Assembly (NCBI RefSeq): GCF_003477605.1
Contig: NZ_QUDR01000006.1
Coordinates: 1-64,000 of the forward strand
Reading direction: 5' to 3'
DNA: 64,000 nt
DNA from: Clostridium sp. AF37-5
Lineage (GTDB): Bacteria > Bacillota > Clostridia > Lachnospirales > Lachnospiraceae
Below are positions 1 through 9,616 of this stretch, in pieces; the first letter of the stretch is position 1, and each line of letters opens with the position of its first letter. The position numbers and the translations under genes are program-made. The notes beneath the pieces are model-generated. The model was not told where the DNA came from. It ran no database searches and saw nothing but the letters and a program-made list of their open reading frames with translations.

Positions 1-19
1 TCTTTTGCGTGTTCTCCAT
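1..19 (-). CDS. 5' end of a gene running off the left edge
   Basis: On the minus strand an ATG at 19-17 follows a GGAGGGAG ribosome binding site (about 28-35) and opens a frame reading MENTQK before the window ends. The near-consensus promoter at 70-98 points the same way. Six residues do not allow identification. Confidence 0.5.
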
Positions 20-69
20 CCTATCGTCTCCCTCCACTGGCAGACAGGAGAAGTATCATCATGGTTGGT

Positions 70-98
70 ATTATATAACATGTGTAAATATGTGTCAA
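70..98 (-). promoter_or_regulatory. Sigma-A promoter, leftward
   Basis: On the minus strand there is a perfect TTGACA (98-93), a 17-nt spacer and a perfect TATAAT (75-70). It lies 50 bp upstream of the partial gene at 1-19 and should drive it. The match to the vegetative consensus is complete, so expression is expected to be strong. Confidence 0.85.
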
Positions 99-100
99 TA

Positions 101-343
101 GTTTATTGGCAGTTCCTTTGGTTTCCAGTAATTTTGTAGAAAAACTTTGTGACTCGTGGGTTTGAGTACGTCGGTATGTGTTGCAAGAAGTCCGGTGGAC
201 TTCTGTTATGCAACGACCGAAGCGGAGCGGAGACCACTGGTAGTTTCAGTGCCCATGCCGCTACGCACTCAATAAACGGGAGTGCCCACGAGACGCAAAG
301 TTTTTCTACGGAATTACGGAAAACAAAAAAAGTGCCAACGAAC
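101..343. repeat. MITE-like element with about 50-bp imperfect terminal inverted repeats
   Basis: The left arm (about 101-160) and right arm (about 285-343) are reverse complements over roughly 50 bp. The best core, TAGAAAAACTTTG(T/C)G(A/T)CTCGTGGG, has only two mismatches. The interior carries further stem-loops: AGAAGTCC/GGACTTCT inside GTTGCA...TGCAAC near 180-215, and GCACTC/GAGTGC near 265-284. Short open frames cross it in both directions but none has a ribosome binding site or family resemblance, so it is read as non-coding. It fills the space between two divergent promoters. It may be a non-autonomous mobile element or a highly folded RNA; no target-site duplication is obvious. Confidence 0.6.
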
Positions 344-373
344 ACTTGACACAAACAATGTTCTTTTCCGTGT

Positions 374-401
374 TTGCAAAACAAGCCGGATATGTTACAA
401 T
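374..401 (+). promoter_or_regulatory. Probable promoter of the zinc-ribbon protein gene
   Basis: TTGCAA (374-379), a 16-nt spacer and TACAAT (396-401) preceded by TG one base upstream (extended -10) precede the gene starting at 443. An isolated TTGACA at 346-351 has no -10 at the right distance. Moderate match only. Confidence 0.45.
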
Positions 402-442
402 AAAAACCACAAGTAAGATGAAGGAAATAAGGAGGATAAACC

Positions 443-931
443 ATGTTTTGTGGAAATTGTGGGAAACCATTAAGTGAGGGGGCTTTATTTTGTCCGGAAT
501 GTGGCACGCCTGTAAAGAAAATTGAAACTGAGAATGTGAATGTGGAGGAAACGACAGCATCACAGTCGCAATCGGACCCGACGCCGCAACCGAACAATCA
601 GTTTGGACAGGCATATCAGACGCCACCGCAGCCAAATAACATTCCGATACGGAATTACGACCCGCGGTTTGATTACACACCGCTTGGCGCATGGAGTTAT
701 TTCTTATATACATTACTGTTCAGCATTCCGATTATTGGATTTATTTTTGCAATTGTATTTGCCGTGGGTGGTACAAACCGTATTAATTTGAGAAACTACG
801 CAAGGTCCTATTTTTGCTGGCTTTTAATTACGGTAGTTCTTGTGATAATCCTTTTAATTGTTGGATTTGCGATAGCAGGAAGCGTGTATAATATTTTTGG
901 ACATTCGGGATATTATCACTATTACATGTAA
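443..931 (+). CDS. Zinc-ribbon membrane protein
   Basis: This 162-residue protein starts with a double CxxC zinc ribbon (CGNCGKP at 3-9, CPECGTP near 17-23), as in many small Firmicutes zinc_ribbon_2 proteins. A Gln/Pro/Asn-rich linker follows (about 35-75), then two hydrophobic segments (about 82-108 and 117-145) that should span the membrane. A GGAGG ribosome binding site sits 7-8 bases before the ATG. The layout of cytoplasmic zinc ribbon, flexible linker and membrane anchor suggests a sensor, adaptor or assembly role, but the sequence does not name a partner. It has its own promoter and is separated from pth by a hairpin region, so it is probably monocistronic. No specific function can be assigned. 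Confidence 0.8.
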   Translation: MFCGNCGKPLSEGALFCPECGTPVKKIETENVNVEETTASQSQSDPTPQPNNQFGQAYQTPPQPNNIPIRNYDPRFDYTPLGAWSYFLYTLLFSIPIIGFIFAIVFAVGGTNRINLRNYARSYFCWLLITVVLVIILLIVGFAIAGSVYNIFGHSGYYHYYM

Positions 932-965
932 GAAAATACAACCAGAATCTAAGAAAATAAAATTG

Positions 966-1012
966 ACCCGGGGGTATCTTAAGATGCCGCCGGGCGTTAC
1001 ATGTTGGTAACG
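966..1012 (+). other. Two stem-loops ahead of pth
   Basis: A GC-rich hairpin (CCCGGGGGTATC / GATGCCGCCGGG, about 968-995, loop TTAA) is followed by a small one (CGTTAC / GTAACG, about 994-1012) that abuts the pth ribosome binding site GGAAAGGA. There is no U-run after either, so they look like mRNA leader structure or a processing site rather than an intrinsic terminator. Confidence 0.4.
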
Positions 1013-1027
1013 GAAAGGATGAGGAAA

Positions 1028-1603
1028 ATGTTTTTAATTGTTGGACTTGGAAATCCGGGAACGGAATATGCAGCGACGAGACATAATATTGGTTTTGATA
1101 TGGTGACTTATCTGAGTGATAAATATGGAATTGCACTTCGCAGTAAAGAAGGAAAAGCGATTGTTGGAAAAGGTGTGATTGAGGGGCAGAAGGTTATGCT
1201 TGTGCAGCCGCAGACGTATATGAATCTGAGTGGAGAGAGTGTGCGTGCGCTCATGGATTATTACAAGCTGACAACGGATGAAATCGTGATTATTTACGAT
1301 GATATCAGCATGCCGGTTGGACAGGTGAGGATTCGCCCAAAAGGAAGTGCGGGCGGGCACAATGGAATCAAAAGTATTATTGCACATCTGGGAACGCAGG
1401 AATTTCCGAGAATTAAAATTGGCGTGGGGGCAAAACCGGAAAATGGAGATTTGGTAAAACATGTGTTGGGTCGTTTTAGCAAAGAAGATGATGCAAAAAT
1501 CCGCGATGTGTTTGCATTGGCAGAAGAGGGACTTCTGGCCATTTTGCAGGAAGATGTAAAGACGGCAATGAATGCGGTAAATGGAAAGAAAGTAGGAGAG
1601 TAA
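1028..1603 (+). CDS. pth: Peptidyl-tRNA hydrolase
   Basis: Pth cleaves the ester bond of peptidyl-tRNAs that fall off the ribosome and recycles the tRNA in the cytoplasm. From the chosen ATG the protein is 191 residues, normal for bacterial Pth. It opens with the family signature FLIVGLGNPG and carries the catalytic histidine in ATRHNIGFD (His about 19), the substrate-binding asparagine in QTYMNLSG, and the conserved YDD and GSAGGHNG segments. In-frame starts at 1001 and 1019 exist, but 1028 puts the conserved N-terminus in place and leaves GGAAAGGA about 9 bases upstream. mfd follows after three bases, so the two are co-transcribed, an order common in Firmicutes. Confidence 0.97.
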   Translation: MFLIVGLGNPGTEYAATRHNIGFDMVTYLSDKYGIALRSKEGKAIVGKGVIEGQKVMLVQPQTYMNLSGESVRALMDYYKLTTDEIVIIYDDISMPVGQVRIRPKGSAGGHNGIKSIIAHLGTQEFPRIKIGVGAKPENGDLVKHVLGRFSKEDDAKIRDVFALAEEGLLAILQEDVKTAMNAVNGKKVGE

Positions 1604-1606
1604 ACG

Positions 1607-4600
1607 GTGGAGACATTATTAGCACCCCTCCGTGAAATGGAGGAATATACCCAATTAAGGCTTGCGGTTGATAAGGGGGAGACTCCGGTTACCGTAGTGG
1701 GCGGTATGGAAGCACAGAAGTGTCATATGATTTACGGCATGGAAGATTTGGCTGACGTCCGCCTAATTGTCACGTACAACGAAATCCGTGCCAGAGAGCT
1801 TTTAGAGGATTATCGTTTGTATGATAAAAATGTGATGTATTATCCGGCGAAGGATTTGATTTTCTATAGCGCAGACGTCCACGGAAGTGCTATTGTAGCA
1901 GAGCGGCTAAAGGCAATTCAGGCGCTTGCCGGAGACAAACCTGTGACTATTATCACGACGATTGATGCGGGTATGGATGCCTGTGTACCTTATGAAAAAT
2001 ATGAAAGCCAGCGGATTCGGATTGAACCGGGTGATTTGCTTGATTTAGAAGAGATGCAGCATAAACTTTCCGCAATGGGATATGCAAATGTTTCCCAGGT
2101 GGAAAGTGAAGGCGAATTTTCGGTAAGGGGCGGGATTATAGATATTTATCCGTTGACTGAGGAGTGCCCGTGCCGAATTGATTTGTGGGATGATGAAGTT
2201 GATACGATTCGCCGGATTGATGTGGAGAGCCAGCGTTCCGTGGAAGACCTTTCGGAAATCGAAATTTACCCGGCGGCAGAAGTGTTTATGACCGAAGATA
2301 CCGCGGTGAGAGGCCTTAGGGAAATACGGCTTGATATGGAAAAGACCGTAAAAGAGTTAAAAGAGCAGGGGAAAAATGAAGAAGCAGCAAGACTTCGCCA
2401 GAACATTGAGAGTTTTGAGGAAACATTTCATGCTTATCACGGCATGGTAAATCTTGAAAGCTATATTTTGTATTTTGAAAAGCAGGTCGTTTCCTTTTTT
2501 GATTATTTTGCGCATCGAAAAACGCTTGTTTTTCTTGATGAGCCGGCGCGTTTAATAGAGCGTGCGGAGACGGTGGAATATGAGTTTCGAGAGAGCATGA
2601 GTACGAGATTGGAAAAGGGATATATTCTGCCCCGACAGATGGACATTTTGTATTCTTTACCGGAAGTGATGAAACGGCTGCAGGACAATCCGCTTGTTTT
2701 GCTGACGACTCTTGATACGCCGATTTCCGATTTGACCGTGAAGCACAAGTTTTTCATTTCTGTGCAGGCGGCACCTTCCTATAACAATAATTTTTCGATG
2801 CTGGCAAAGGATTTACAGCGGTTTAAGAAAAACGGATACCGTGTGCTTTTGCTGTCCGGGTCGGAGACAAGAGGGCGCAGACTGTGTGAGGACTTGCAGG
2901 ATTTTGATTTGACGGCATCTTATGAAGGAAATTTTGAGCGTGAAATCATGCCGGGAGAAATCATGGTGGCAAGAGGAAATCTGCGAAGAGGATTTGAGTA
3001 TCCCACGCTTCGTTTTGTCGTTGTCACAGAAGGTGATATTTTCGGCGCAAAGAAAAAGAAAAAACGAAAAGTAAAGCAGTATAATGGTGCTGCGATTCAC
3101 AGTTTTAACGACTTAAAAATCGGTGATTATGTAGTTCATGAAAATCATGGCCTTGGCATTTATCAGGGAATTGAAAAAATTGAAAAAGACCATGTGACAA
3201 AAGATTATCTCAAGGTGGCGTATGCGGCAGGAAGTAATTTGTATGTGCCTGCGACGTCGCTTGAAGTGCTGCAAAAATATGCGGGAAGTGATGCCAAAGT
3301 TCCAAAGCTGAACCGATTGAATTCGCCGGAATGGAAAAAGACGAAAACGAGGGTGAAAGGTGCGGTTAAGGAGATTGCCGGGGAACTTGTCGAATTGTAT
3401 GCCAAGAGGCAGGCAAAAAAAGGTCATTGTTTTGAAAAAGATACGGTCTGGCAGAAAGAATTTGAAGAACTTTTCCCGTATGAGGAAACGGAAGACCAGT
3501 TAAAGGCAATTGAGGCGACAAAGGCAGATATGGAAAGCAGCCGCATTATGGACCGTTTGATTTGCGGCGATGTTGGCTATGGCAAGACAGAGATTGCGAT
3601 TCGTGCCGCGTTTAAGGCGGTGATGGATGGCTGCCAGGTTGCCTTTTTAGTGCCGACAACGATTCTCGCGGCACAGCATTACAATACTTTTTCACAGCGC
3701 ATGAGAGATTACGGAATTAACGTGGAATTATTATGCCGTCTGCGAACACCGTCGGAGCAGAAAAAAACGATTGAGGGTTTGAAAAAGGGCAGTGTTGATA
3801 TTGTCATTGGAACTCACAGGCTTCTAAGCAAAAGTGTTTCTTATAAGAATCTGGGACTTTTGATGATTGACGAGGAACAGCGGTTTGGTGTGACGCACAA
3901 AGAAAAATTAAAGCAGATGAAAAATGATATTGATGTGCTGACGCTGACGGCGACACCAATTCCGAGGACCCTTCATATGAGTTTGGTTGGAATCCGCGAT
4001 ATGAGTGTTTTGGAGGAGCCGCCGGTAGACCGTATGCCGATTCAGACATTTGTTATGGAAAAAAGTGAGCCGATTGTAAGAGAAGCCATTTTACGAGAAA
4101 TCGGAAGAGGCGGTCAGGTGTACTATGTATACAATCGTGTTGGCAATATGGATATTGTGGCAAATGAAATTGCGAAACTTGTGCCGGAAGCGGTGGTTGC
4201 CTTTGCCCATGGACAGATGAATGAACGTGAACTGGAGCGGACGATGTTTCGGTTTGTTGAGGGTGAGATTGATGTTTTGGTAGCGACTACGATTGTGGAA
4301 ACCGGGCTTGATATTCCGAATGTAAATACGATTATTATTGAGGATGCAGACAGGCTTGGACTGTCCCAGCTTTACCAGTTACGCGGACGTGTGGGAAGAA
4401 GTAACCGTACGGCTTATGCATTTCTCCTTTATAAACGGGACAAATTGCTAAAAGAAGTGGCAGAAAAACGTCTGGCGGCGATTAAGGAGTTTACGGAACT
4501 TGGTTCGGGATTCCGCATTTCCATGAGGGATTTGGAAATACGAGGGGCAGGTAATCTTTTGGGTGCAAGCCAGCATGGACACATGGAAGCAGTCGGGTAT

Positions 4601-5122
4601 GATTTGTATTGTAAAATGCTCAATGAAGCGGTGAAAAAGTGCAAAGGAGAAGAAGTGCCGGAGGAAGAATATGAAACGAGTGTCGAAATAAAGGTTGACG
4701 CATTTATTCCGGTCAGTTATATTAAAAATGAATTCCAAAAACTGGACATTTATAAAAGAATTGCGGAACTTGAGACGGAAGACGAAAAAACGGACATGAT
4801 TGATGAGTTGGTTGACCGTTTTGGTGAGCCGCCAAAGAGTGTAATGAATCTTTTGAATATTGCCATTTTGAAAGCGAAGGCGCATGAAGCGTTTATTATG
4901 GAGGTGGCAAGTAAAAAAGAGCAGCTTCAGTTTGCGATGTATCCACAGGCCAAAATTGATGTGGAAGGAATTCCTAAACTCATCGCATCGATGGGGAGAA
5001 AACTTCGTTTTGTGCCGGGGGCAAAACCATATTTTGTTTATCAATATACGGGCAATGTGCTTTCGGAGGCGGAGAAAATAGTAGATGAAATTCGTGCACT
5101 TAGCATATCAAATAAAGAATGA
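1607..5122 (+). CDS. mfd: Transcription-repair coupling factor
   Basis: Mfd removes RNA polymerase stalled at DNA lesions and recruits UvrA for nucleotide excision repair. The 1171-residue length fits the family. In order: UvrB-like N-terminal modules (about 20-350); the RNA-polymerase-interacting CarD-like domain beginning near 503 ([18 protein letters not shown]); the SF2 translocase with Walker [10 protein letters not shown] near 655 and DEEQ box near 754; helicase motif [12 protein letters not shown]; the TRG region with [12 protein letters not shown] near 978; and the C-terminal TRCF domain from about 1015. The start is a GTG three bases after the pth stop, with GGAGAG inside the end of pth as binding site. 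It is the middle gene of pth-mfd-foldase. No damage to any motif is visible. Confidence 0.97.
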   Translation: METLLAPLREMEEYTQLRLAVDKGETPVTVVGGMEAQKCHMIYGMEDLADVRLIVTYNEIRARELLEDYRLYDKNVMYYPAKDLIFYSADVHGSAIVAERLKAIQALAGDKPVTIITTIDAGMDACVPYEKYESQRIRIEPGDLLDLEEMQHKLSAMGYANVSQVESEGEFSVRGGIIDIYPLTEECPCRIDLWDDEVDTIRRIDVESQRSVEDLSEIEIYPAAEVFMTEDTAVRGLREIRLDMEKTVKELKEQGKNEEAARLRQNIESFEETFHAYHGMVNLESYILYFEKQVVSFFDYFAHRKTLVFLDEPARLIERAETVEYEFRESMSTRLEKGYILPRQMDILYSLPEVMKRLQDNPLVLLTTLDTPISDLTVKHKFFISVQAAPSYNNNFSMLAKDLQRFKKNGYRVLLLSGSETRGRRLCEDLQDFDLTASYEGNFEREIMPGEIMVARGNLRRGFEYPTLRFVVVTEGDIFGAKKKKKRKVKQYNGAAIHSFNDLKIGDYVVHENHGLGIYQGIEKIEKDHVTKDYLKVAYAAGSNLYVPATSLEVLQKYAGSDAKVPKLNRLNSPEWKKTKTRVKGAVKEIAGELVELYAKRQAKKGHCFEKDTVWQKEFEELFPYEETEDQLKAIEATKADMESSRIMDRLICGDVGYGKTEIAIRAAFKAVMDGCQVAFLVPTTILAAQHYNTFSQRMRDYGINVELLCRLRTPSEQKKTIEGLKKGSVDIVIGTHRLLSKSVSYKNLGLLMIDEEQRFGVTHKEKLKQMKNDIDVLTLTATPIPRTLHMSLVGIRDMSVLEEPPVDRMPIQTFVMEKSEPIVREAILREIGRGGQVYYVYNRVGNMDIVANEIAKLVPEAVVAFAHGQMNERELERTMFRFVEGEIDVLVATTIVETGLDIPNVNTIIIEDADRLGLSQLYQLRGRVGRSNRTAYAFLLYKRDKLLKEVAEKRLAAIKEFTELGSGFRISMRDLEIRGAGNLLGASQHGHMEAVGYDLYCKMLNEAVKKCKGEEVPEEEYETSVEIKVDAFIPVSYIKNEFQKLDIYKRIAELETEDEKTDMIDELVDRFGEPPKSVMNLLNIAILKAKAHEAFIMEVASKKEQLQFAMYPQAKIDVEGIPKLIASMGRKLRFVPGAKPYFVYQYTGNVLSEAEKIVDEIRALSISNKE

Positions 5123-5133
5123 GGAGGAACGAT

Positions 5134-6111
5134 ATGAAACGATTTATTTTGGCAATACTAGTATGTGTCAGCATGTGTATTGGTGTTGTTGGATGCGGAA
5201 GCGAGGCGGTGGAGGAAACAAGCTCTTCCGAGCGTGCGGCATCGGTATCAAATAGTAACTTAAAAGAGGATTCTTCCGTTATTGCAGTAGGAAAGACGAC
5301 AGTTTCTTATAAGGAATACAAGACCTACTATTATTTTATGAAGAATCAGTATGAGAGTATTTTAGGAACCGATATTTGGAAGTACAATAAAGCGGTAAAG
5401 GATAAGTCTGTCGGACAGGAAGCAATTGAGTCGGTGCTTCGCCAGATTATTCAGGTAAAGGTAATTGGCAAAGAGGCTGCTATCGAGAAGGTGCAGCTTG
5501 CAACGGATGAAAAGGAAGAGGCAGATTACCGGGCAAAGACGGTGTTTGATTCGATTCCGGCGAAGGACAAGCAGACGCAGGGAATTGAATTAAAGGTACT
5601 TTCTAAAATTTTCGAGGAAAACAAACTGGCGCAGAAAATGTACAATGTGCAGATGGGGAAACTCAAAATTGATTATGCAGCCAATACACTTTCGGCGGCA
5701 AAGGTGGAATTGATTTATCAGGCAGCGAACGCGAAAAATAAGGAAACTGTGAAAAATACGATGTCGCGGATTTTGAGTGAAGTGACAAGCTCACAGAATA
5801 GTTTTTACACGGTGGCAAAAAACAAAACACAGGCAGATGCGATTGAGTATGTAATTGGAAATCAGGACAGCCGTACTAATCTTGCAAAAGCTGTCGTCAG
5901 TCTGAAAAAGAATCAGACATCCGCACTTATTGAGGAAAAAGACGGTTTTTATATTGCGCATTGTATTCAGACCAATTCAGCGGCGTTGCAGCAGCAGTAC
6001 CGGAATCAGCTTGTGTCTGAAAAACAGACGGAAAGTTTTCAAAAGATATACAAAACGTGGTCAGATAAATTTGATGTGAAAGTAAGTAAAGCGTTATTAG
6101 CAGCAAATTAA
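5134..6111 (+). CDS. PrsA/SurA-like foldase lipoprotein (peptidyl-prolyl isomerase family)
   Basis: The 325-residue protein begins with a lipoprotein signal: a hydrophobic stretch ending in VVGC, with Cys21 as the lipidation site. It should sit on the outer face of the membrane. An acidic, Ser-rich linker leads to a SurA-N-like helical region (about 50-180; KTTVSYKEYKTYYYFMKNQY) and a C-terminal part resembling a weak parvulin domain (about 215-310). The genomic position right after mfd is common in Clostridia for this foldase class. The ATG at 5134 has GAGGAGG 6-7 bases upstream, better than the upstream in-frame start at 5119, which overlaps mfd. Assistance in folding secreted proteins is inferred; the isomerase active site is not clearly conserved and the protein may act only as a chaperone. 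Confidence 0.8.
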   Translation: MKRFILAILVCVSMCIGVVGCGSEAVEETSSSERAASVSNSNLKEDSSVIAVGKTTVSYKEYKTYYYFMKNQYESILGTDIWKYNKAVKDKSVGQEAIESVLRQIIQVKVIGKEAAIEKVQLATDEKEEADYRAKTVFDSIPAKDKQTQGIELKVLSKIFEENKLAQKMYNVQMGKLKIDYAANTLSAAKVELIYQAANAKNKETVKNTMSRILSEVTSSQNSFYTVAKNKTQADAIEYVIGNQDSRTNLAKAVVSLKKNQTSALIEEKDGFYIAHCIQTNSAALQQQYRNQLVSEKQTESFQKIYKTWSDKFDVKVSKALLAAN

Positions 6112-6141
6112 GTGCTGCCACAGACAGAAGGAGCATAGGTT

Positions 6142-7659
6142 ATGAAAAGAAGCAGTGGTGTTTTGCTTCCGGTTGCCAGCCTCCCTTCCAAGTATGGGAT
6201 TGGCTGTTTTGACCGGTGTGCTTATGATTTTGTAGACCAGTTGGTGAAGGCGGGTCAAAGTTACTGGCAGATTCTGCCGATGGGACCGACCGGCTATGGA
6301 GATTCGCCATATCAGGCATTTTCCACTTTCGCCGGAAATCCGTATTTTATTTCACCGGATGACCTTGTGAAAAAAGGATACTTAACCGAGAATGACTGCA
6401 TTCGCGCCGCCGAAGGAACGAGTGGTAAAGAAGTACACTATGATGTGTTGTTTCAGAAGCGGCTTGGTCTGTTACGGAAGGCATATGCAAATAGTAGTAT
6501 TGAAGCGGATGTTTCTTATCAGGCGTTTGTGCAGAAAAATTCTGAGTGGCTTGCTGATTATGCCTTGTTTATGGCAATTAAAGATAATAAGTCCGGAAAA
6601 AGTTATTTGGAGTGGGAGGACGCTATTAGGCTTCGTTCGCCGGAGGCAATGGTGTCTTATCGAAACCGTTTACTGGAAGATGTTAATTTTTACCAATTTG
6701 TTCAGTATGAATTTTATACTCAATGGGCGGCGTTGAAAAAATATGCCAATGATAAAGGGATTTCAATTATTGGGGATATTCCGATTTATGTTGCCTTAGA
6801 CAGTGCGGATACATGGGCACATCCGGAATTGTTCCAATTTGATGAAAATGGACTGCCGACGGCAGTTGCGGGATGTCCGCCGGATGCATTTTCTGCAACC
6901 GGGCAGCTCTGGGGAAATCCATTGTACCGCTGGGATGTTCACAAGAATCAGGGGTATTCGTGGTGGATTTCAAGAATTAAAACGTGTTACGAGTTGTATG
7001 ATATGCTCCGCATTGATCATTTTCGCGGTTTTGATGAATATTATGCGATTCCGTATGGAGACGCAACCGCAGAATTCGGTGAGTGGGAAAAAGGTCCGGG
7101 TATTGAGTTGTTTGAGACTTTGGAGAATCAAATGGGAAAACTTCCGATTCTTGCTGAGGATTTGGGATTTTTGACTGATTCAGTCCGCAAACTTTTGGCG
7201 GATTCCGGTTTCCCCGGGATGAAAGTATTACAGTTTGCCTTTGATTCCAGAGAAGACAGCGATTATCTGCCGTATCATTATGACAGAAATTCGGTCGTTT
7301 ATACCGGAACGCATGATAATGCGACAACGTATAGTTTTTTTGATGAGTTGAAAAAAGAGGATAAGGATGTGGCACTTCGCTATATGAACCGCAGCCGGTT
7401 TACCTCGAAGAAAAAATTGACATGGGATTTGATTGCACTGGCAATGGGAAGTGTTTCGGACCTTTGCATTATTCCTGCACAGGATTATCTGTGTCTGCCA
7501 AATTCGGCAAGAATAAATACACCATCGACACTTGGCGGCAACTGGAAATGGCGAATGGCCGGTGGCGTGTTTGATGATAAACTTTGTGAAAAAATCAGAA
7601 AAATGACGAAATTATATGGCAGACTCAAAGGACAATCGGCGAGTGCTGATATTCATTAG
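6142..7659 (+). CDS. malQ: 4-alpha-glucanotransferase (amylomaltase, GH77)
   Basis: MalQ moves maltosyl and longer alpha-1,4-glucan units between oligosaccharides in the cytoplasm, letting maltodextrins be fully used. At 505 residues it has normal size for the short amylomaltases. GH77 signatures are present: SSGVLLPVASLPSKYGIG at the N-terminus, the nucleophile Asp in LRIDHFRGFDEYYAIP (about 290), the acid/base Glu in LAEDLGF (about 337) and the transition-state Asp in YTGTHDNATT (about 391). A GAAGGAG ribosome binding site precedes the ATG. Its 3' end overlaps the converging tmcAL gene by 35 bases, so antisense interference at the ends is possible. No maltose transport or phosphorylase genes are nearby. 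Confidence 0.96.
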   Translation: MKRSSGVLLPVASLPSKYGIGCFDRCAYDFVDQLVKAGQSYWQILPMGPTGYGDSPYQAFSTFAGNPYFISPDDLVKKGYLTENDCIRAAEGTSGKEVHYDVLFQKRLGLLRKAYANSSIEADVSYQAFVQKNSEWLADYALFMAIKDNKSGKSYLEWEDAIRLRSPEAMVSYRNRLLEDVNFYQFVQYEFYTQWAALKKYANDKGISIIGDIPIYVALDSADTWAHPELFQFDENGLPTAVAGCPPDAFSATGQLWGNPLYRWDVHKNQGYSWWISRIKTCYELYDMLRIDHFRGFDEYYAIPYGDATAEFGEWEKGPGIELFETLENQMGKLPILAEDLGFLTDSVRKLLADSGFPGMKVLQFAFDSREDSDYLPYHYDRNSVVYTGTHDNATTYSFFDELKKEDKDVALRYMNRSRFTSKKKLTWDLIALAMGSVSDLCIIPAQDYLCLPNSARINTPSTLGGNWKWRMAGGVFDDKLCEKIRKMTKLYGRLKGQSASADIH

Positions 7660-8761
7660 GCAGTGTCTGATTGTATTTATGACAAAAGACTTGCCGGTAT
7701 AAATCGGAAGCGAGTAAGTCCTTTGCGAAGAGTTTTTTTGCAGTGTCGTCCATTTTTGGCACATCAAAGGCAAGTTTTGTGAGAATCTGACAAGAAGCAT
7801 TTTCTTTTTGTGAAAGCAGGGAAGATGCTTCTTTTTTCATGCCTAAAACACGCAGATACGGCATAACCGGTTCTTCTTTTTCGATGTCAAACAGGCACTG
7901 AAAGAAGCTGCGCTTGATTCGTCCGGTTGTGAGGGACGGATTTTTAATTGTCTTTACGAATTCATTTATCTCCCGGTATTTTGGCAATTCATTTCGGATG
8001 CGGTCAGACAAATCCGGCGTAATATCTTTTATCCGGCACAAATCTTTTGCGGTTAAAAGAGAGTAGCCAATCAGGGATGAAAAATCGCTTAGCGAAAGGT
8101 TTTCCTTTTCCCCGGCTTTGCGAATTTGTTTGCGCAGAAAAGTAGCAGAAGGAAAATCGGAGAGTGCCGGTGTGTCATTGTCATGGTATCCCTGTCCTTC
8201 GCGCCGTATGGTAAAAGGTTTAATTTTAGAATGAAGCTTTTGCAGGGCGACGCAGTATTCTAAGCCAAGAATGTTGTTTGGCGAGTCCCAGGTTTCTGTC
8301 GGCAGTCCGGATTCAGCAGCTAAGGCAAGTGAGCGGGCTTTTGGATAGAGAATACCTTGTTTTATGAAATGTTTCACGCGCGTGCGGTAGGAATCGGGTT
8401 CATCGCAAAGAAAGGAGGCGGCCTGCAAAAGAGGGGTGAGGTCACCGGTTTCCGTGCCAAAACATAAATGCGTGACAAATGGAAGAGCGTTCAGCGCAAG
8501 AATGCCGCCCATGGCAAAATCACCGGCGCTTGATAGACCGAACCGAACCGGCAGTTCAAAAATGAGGTCGGCACCGCCCAAAAGTGCTTCTTTTGTGCGG
8601 GTGTATTTGTCAAAAATGGCAGGTTCACCACGCTGGACAAAATCACCGTTCATTACGACAACGGCGAATTCTGCACCACATTGTTCCTTTGCTTTTTGAA
8701 TCTGATAGGCATGTCCCTTATGAAAGGGATTGTATTCTGCTATAATTCCTACTACATTCAT
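7625..8761 (-). CDS. tmcAL: tRNA(Met) cytidine acetate ligase (nucleotidyltransferase family)
   Basis: TmcAL uses acetate and ATP to make N4-acetylcytidine at the wobble position of elongator tRNA-Met. The 378-residue protein starts with the hallmark GIIAEYNPFHKGHAYQIQ, an HxGH nucleotidyltransferase motif. The conserved YNPFHKGH, VVMNGDFVQRGEPAIFDKY, GADLIFELP and LAAESGL segments follow, typical of the former DUF795/YlbM family. It lies head to tail with the SGNH hydrolase (13 bp apart) and is likely in its operon. The last codons overlap the end of malQ on the opposite strand. Confidence 0.92.
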   Translation of the reverse strand: MNVVGIIAEYNPFHKGHAYQIQKAKEQCGAEFAVVVMNGDFVQRGEPAIFDKYTRTKEALLGGADLIFELPVRFGLSSAGDFAMGGILALNALPFVTHLCFGTETGDLTPLLQAASFLCDEPDSYRTRVKHFIKQGILYPKARSLALAAESGLPTETWDSPNNILGLEYCVALQKLHSKIKPFTIRREGQGYHDNDTPALSDFPSATFLRKQIRKAGEKENLSLSDFSSLIGYSLLTAKDLCRIKDITPDLSDRIRNELPKYREINEFVKTIKNPSLTTGRIKRSFFQCLFDIEKEEPVMPYLRVLGMKKEASSLLSQKENASCQILTKLAFDVPKMDDTAKKLFAKDLLASDLYRQVFCHKYNQTLPNEYQHSPIVL

Positions 8762-8774
8762 ATGATTGCCTCGC

Positions 8775-9392
8775 TTATTCTAAGATTTCTTTTACTTTTT
8801 TGGCAAGTGCTTCGGCAAGTGCCAGATGTCCTTCTTTTGTTAAGTGAAGACTGTCTTCTTTTGATGGCAGGGTGACTTTTGCGGCATCTAAAAATGGAAT
8901 GTCCAGTTGTCTTGCAACTTCTTCAAGTGCACCGCCAAGTTCATGCGAAATTGCAATGGAAGATGGCGGAAAGCTTGCTGCAAAGTCGGAATCTGCCATG
9001 TTATCGCCCAAATAAATCGGGCTTACTAACAGAACCGGAGCCTCGCTTACCATTAGGATTGTTTGGCATACTTTGGCGAGACTTCCTGCAATTTTTTCGA
9101 CGGAAGGCGAGAAATAAACTTTCATGTCATTGCTTCCTAACATAAGAATTGTTAAATCCAATGGCTTATGCGAGTCTAAGCAGGGGATCAGACAGTCCAT
9201 TCCGTTTTTGTATGGTTCAAAGGGGTCATCAAAGGAAGAGGTTCTGCTGTTTAGTCCTTCCTCGATAATCCGGTAGTCACTGCCGAGTAATTTGGCAAGA
9301 ATACCGGTATAGCGTGTATCGTCATCATAGCGTCCGCCACCGGGAATGTATCCGTGTGTGTTTGAATCGCCATAGCATAAAATGTGTTTCAT
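8775..9392 (-). CDS. SGNH/GDSL-family hydrolase (arylesterase-like)
   Basis: The 205-residue protein has all SGNH blocks: block I CYGDSNTHGYIPGG with the nucleophile Ser near residue 8, a Gly block, block III LGSNDMK, and the catalytic DSLHLTKEGH pair near the C-terminus. The subfamily resembles arylesterase/acyl-CoA thioesterase I-like enzymes found in many Firmicutes. No signal peptide is present, so a cytoplasmic acyl- or acetyl-esterase role is inferred; in a xylan degrader, removal of acetyl groups from imported oligosaccharides is one option. GGAGAC lies about 5 bases before the ATG. It shares a transcription unit with tmcAL. Confidence 0.85.
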   Translation of the reverse strand: MKHILCYGDSNTHGYIPGGGRYDDDTRYTGILAKLLGSDYRIIEEGLNSRTSSFDDPFEPYKNGMDCLIPCLDSHKPLDLTILMLGSNDMKVYFSPSVEKIAGSLAKVCQTILMVSEAPVLLVSPIYLGDNMADSDFAASFPPSSIAISHELGGALEEVARQLDIPFLDAAKVTLPSKEDSLHLTKEGHLALAEALAKKVKEILE

Positions 9393-9450
9393 AACAGTCT
9401 CCTTTTTGTGCGGTTGAGTTTATTTTACAATGAAAGGGGGGCGGGTTTCA

Positions 9451-9536
9451 AGCGGAGATTTTATATCTTTTTGGTATTCCTGCGCCGATCCCGCTGATAA
9501 ACACGCGGGATACCAAAAAGATATAAAATCTCTGCT
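9451..9536. repeat. Long palindrome, 27-bp arms
   Basis: The left arm (9451-9477) and right arm (9510-9536) are reverse complements with one mismatch. Twenty-three bases are perfect (AGATTTTATATCTTTTTGGT and flanks). The 32-nt loop holds a second stem, CCCGC/GCGGG. It lies just upstream of the leftward SGNH gene in a gene-free stretch. It could be a bidirectional terminator, a mobile-element hairpin end, or a cruciform. No coding function is seen; the open frames across it are chance. Confidence 0.7.
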
Positions 9537-9616
9537 GTGTGAGGGAAGATGGGGTGGTTTAGCCGGGGGATTTTGGCTGGGGTGTCTAAAACAACGCTTT
9601 TGTCTTGATATGAGGT

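Noticed and set aside
149..349. 66-codon frame inside the element at 101-343
   Set aside because: No ribosome binding site and it spans the inverted arms and hairpins.
4448..5044. 198-codon minus-strand frame inside mfd
   Set aside because: A shadow of mfd in an A/T-rich coding region, with no binding site or family resemblance.
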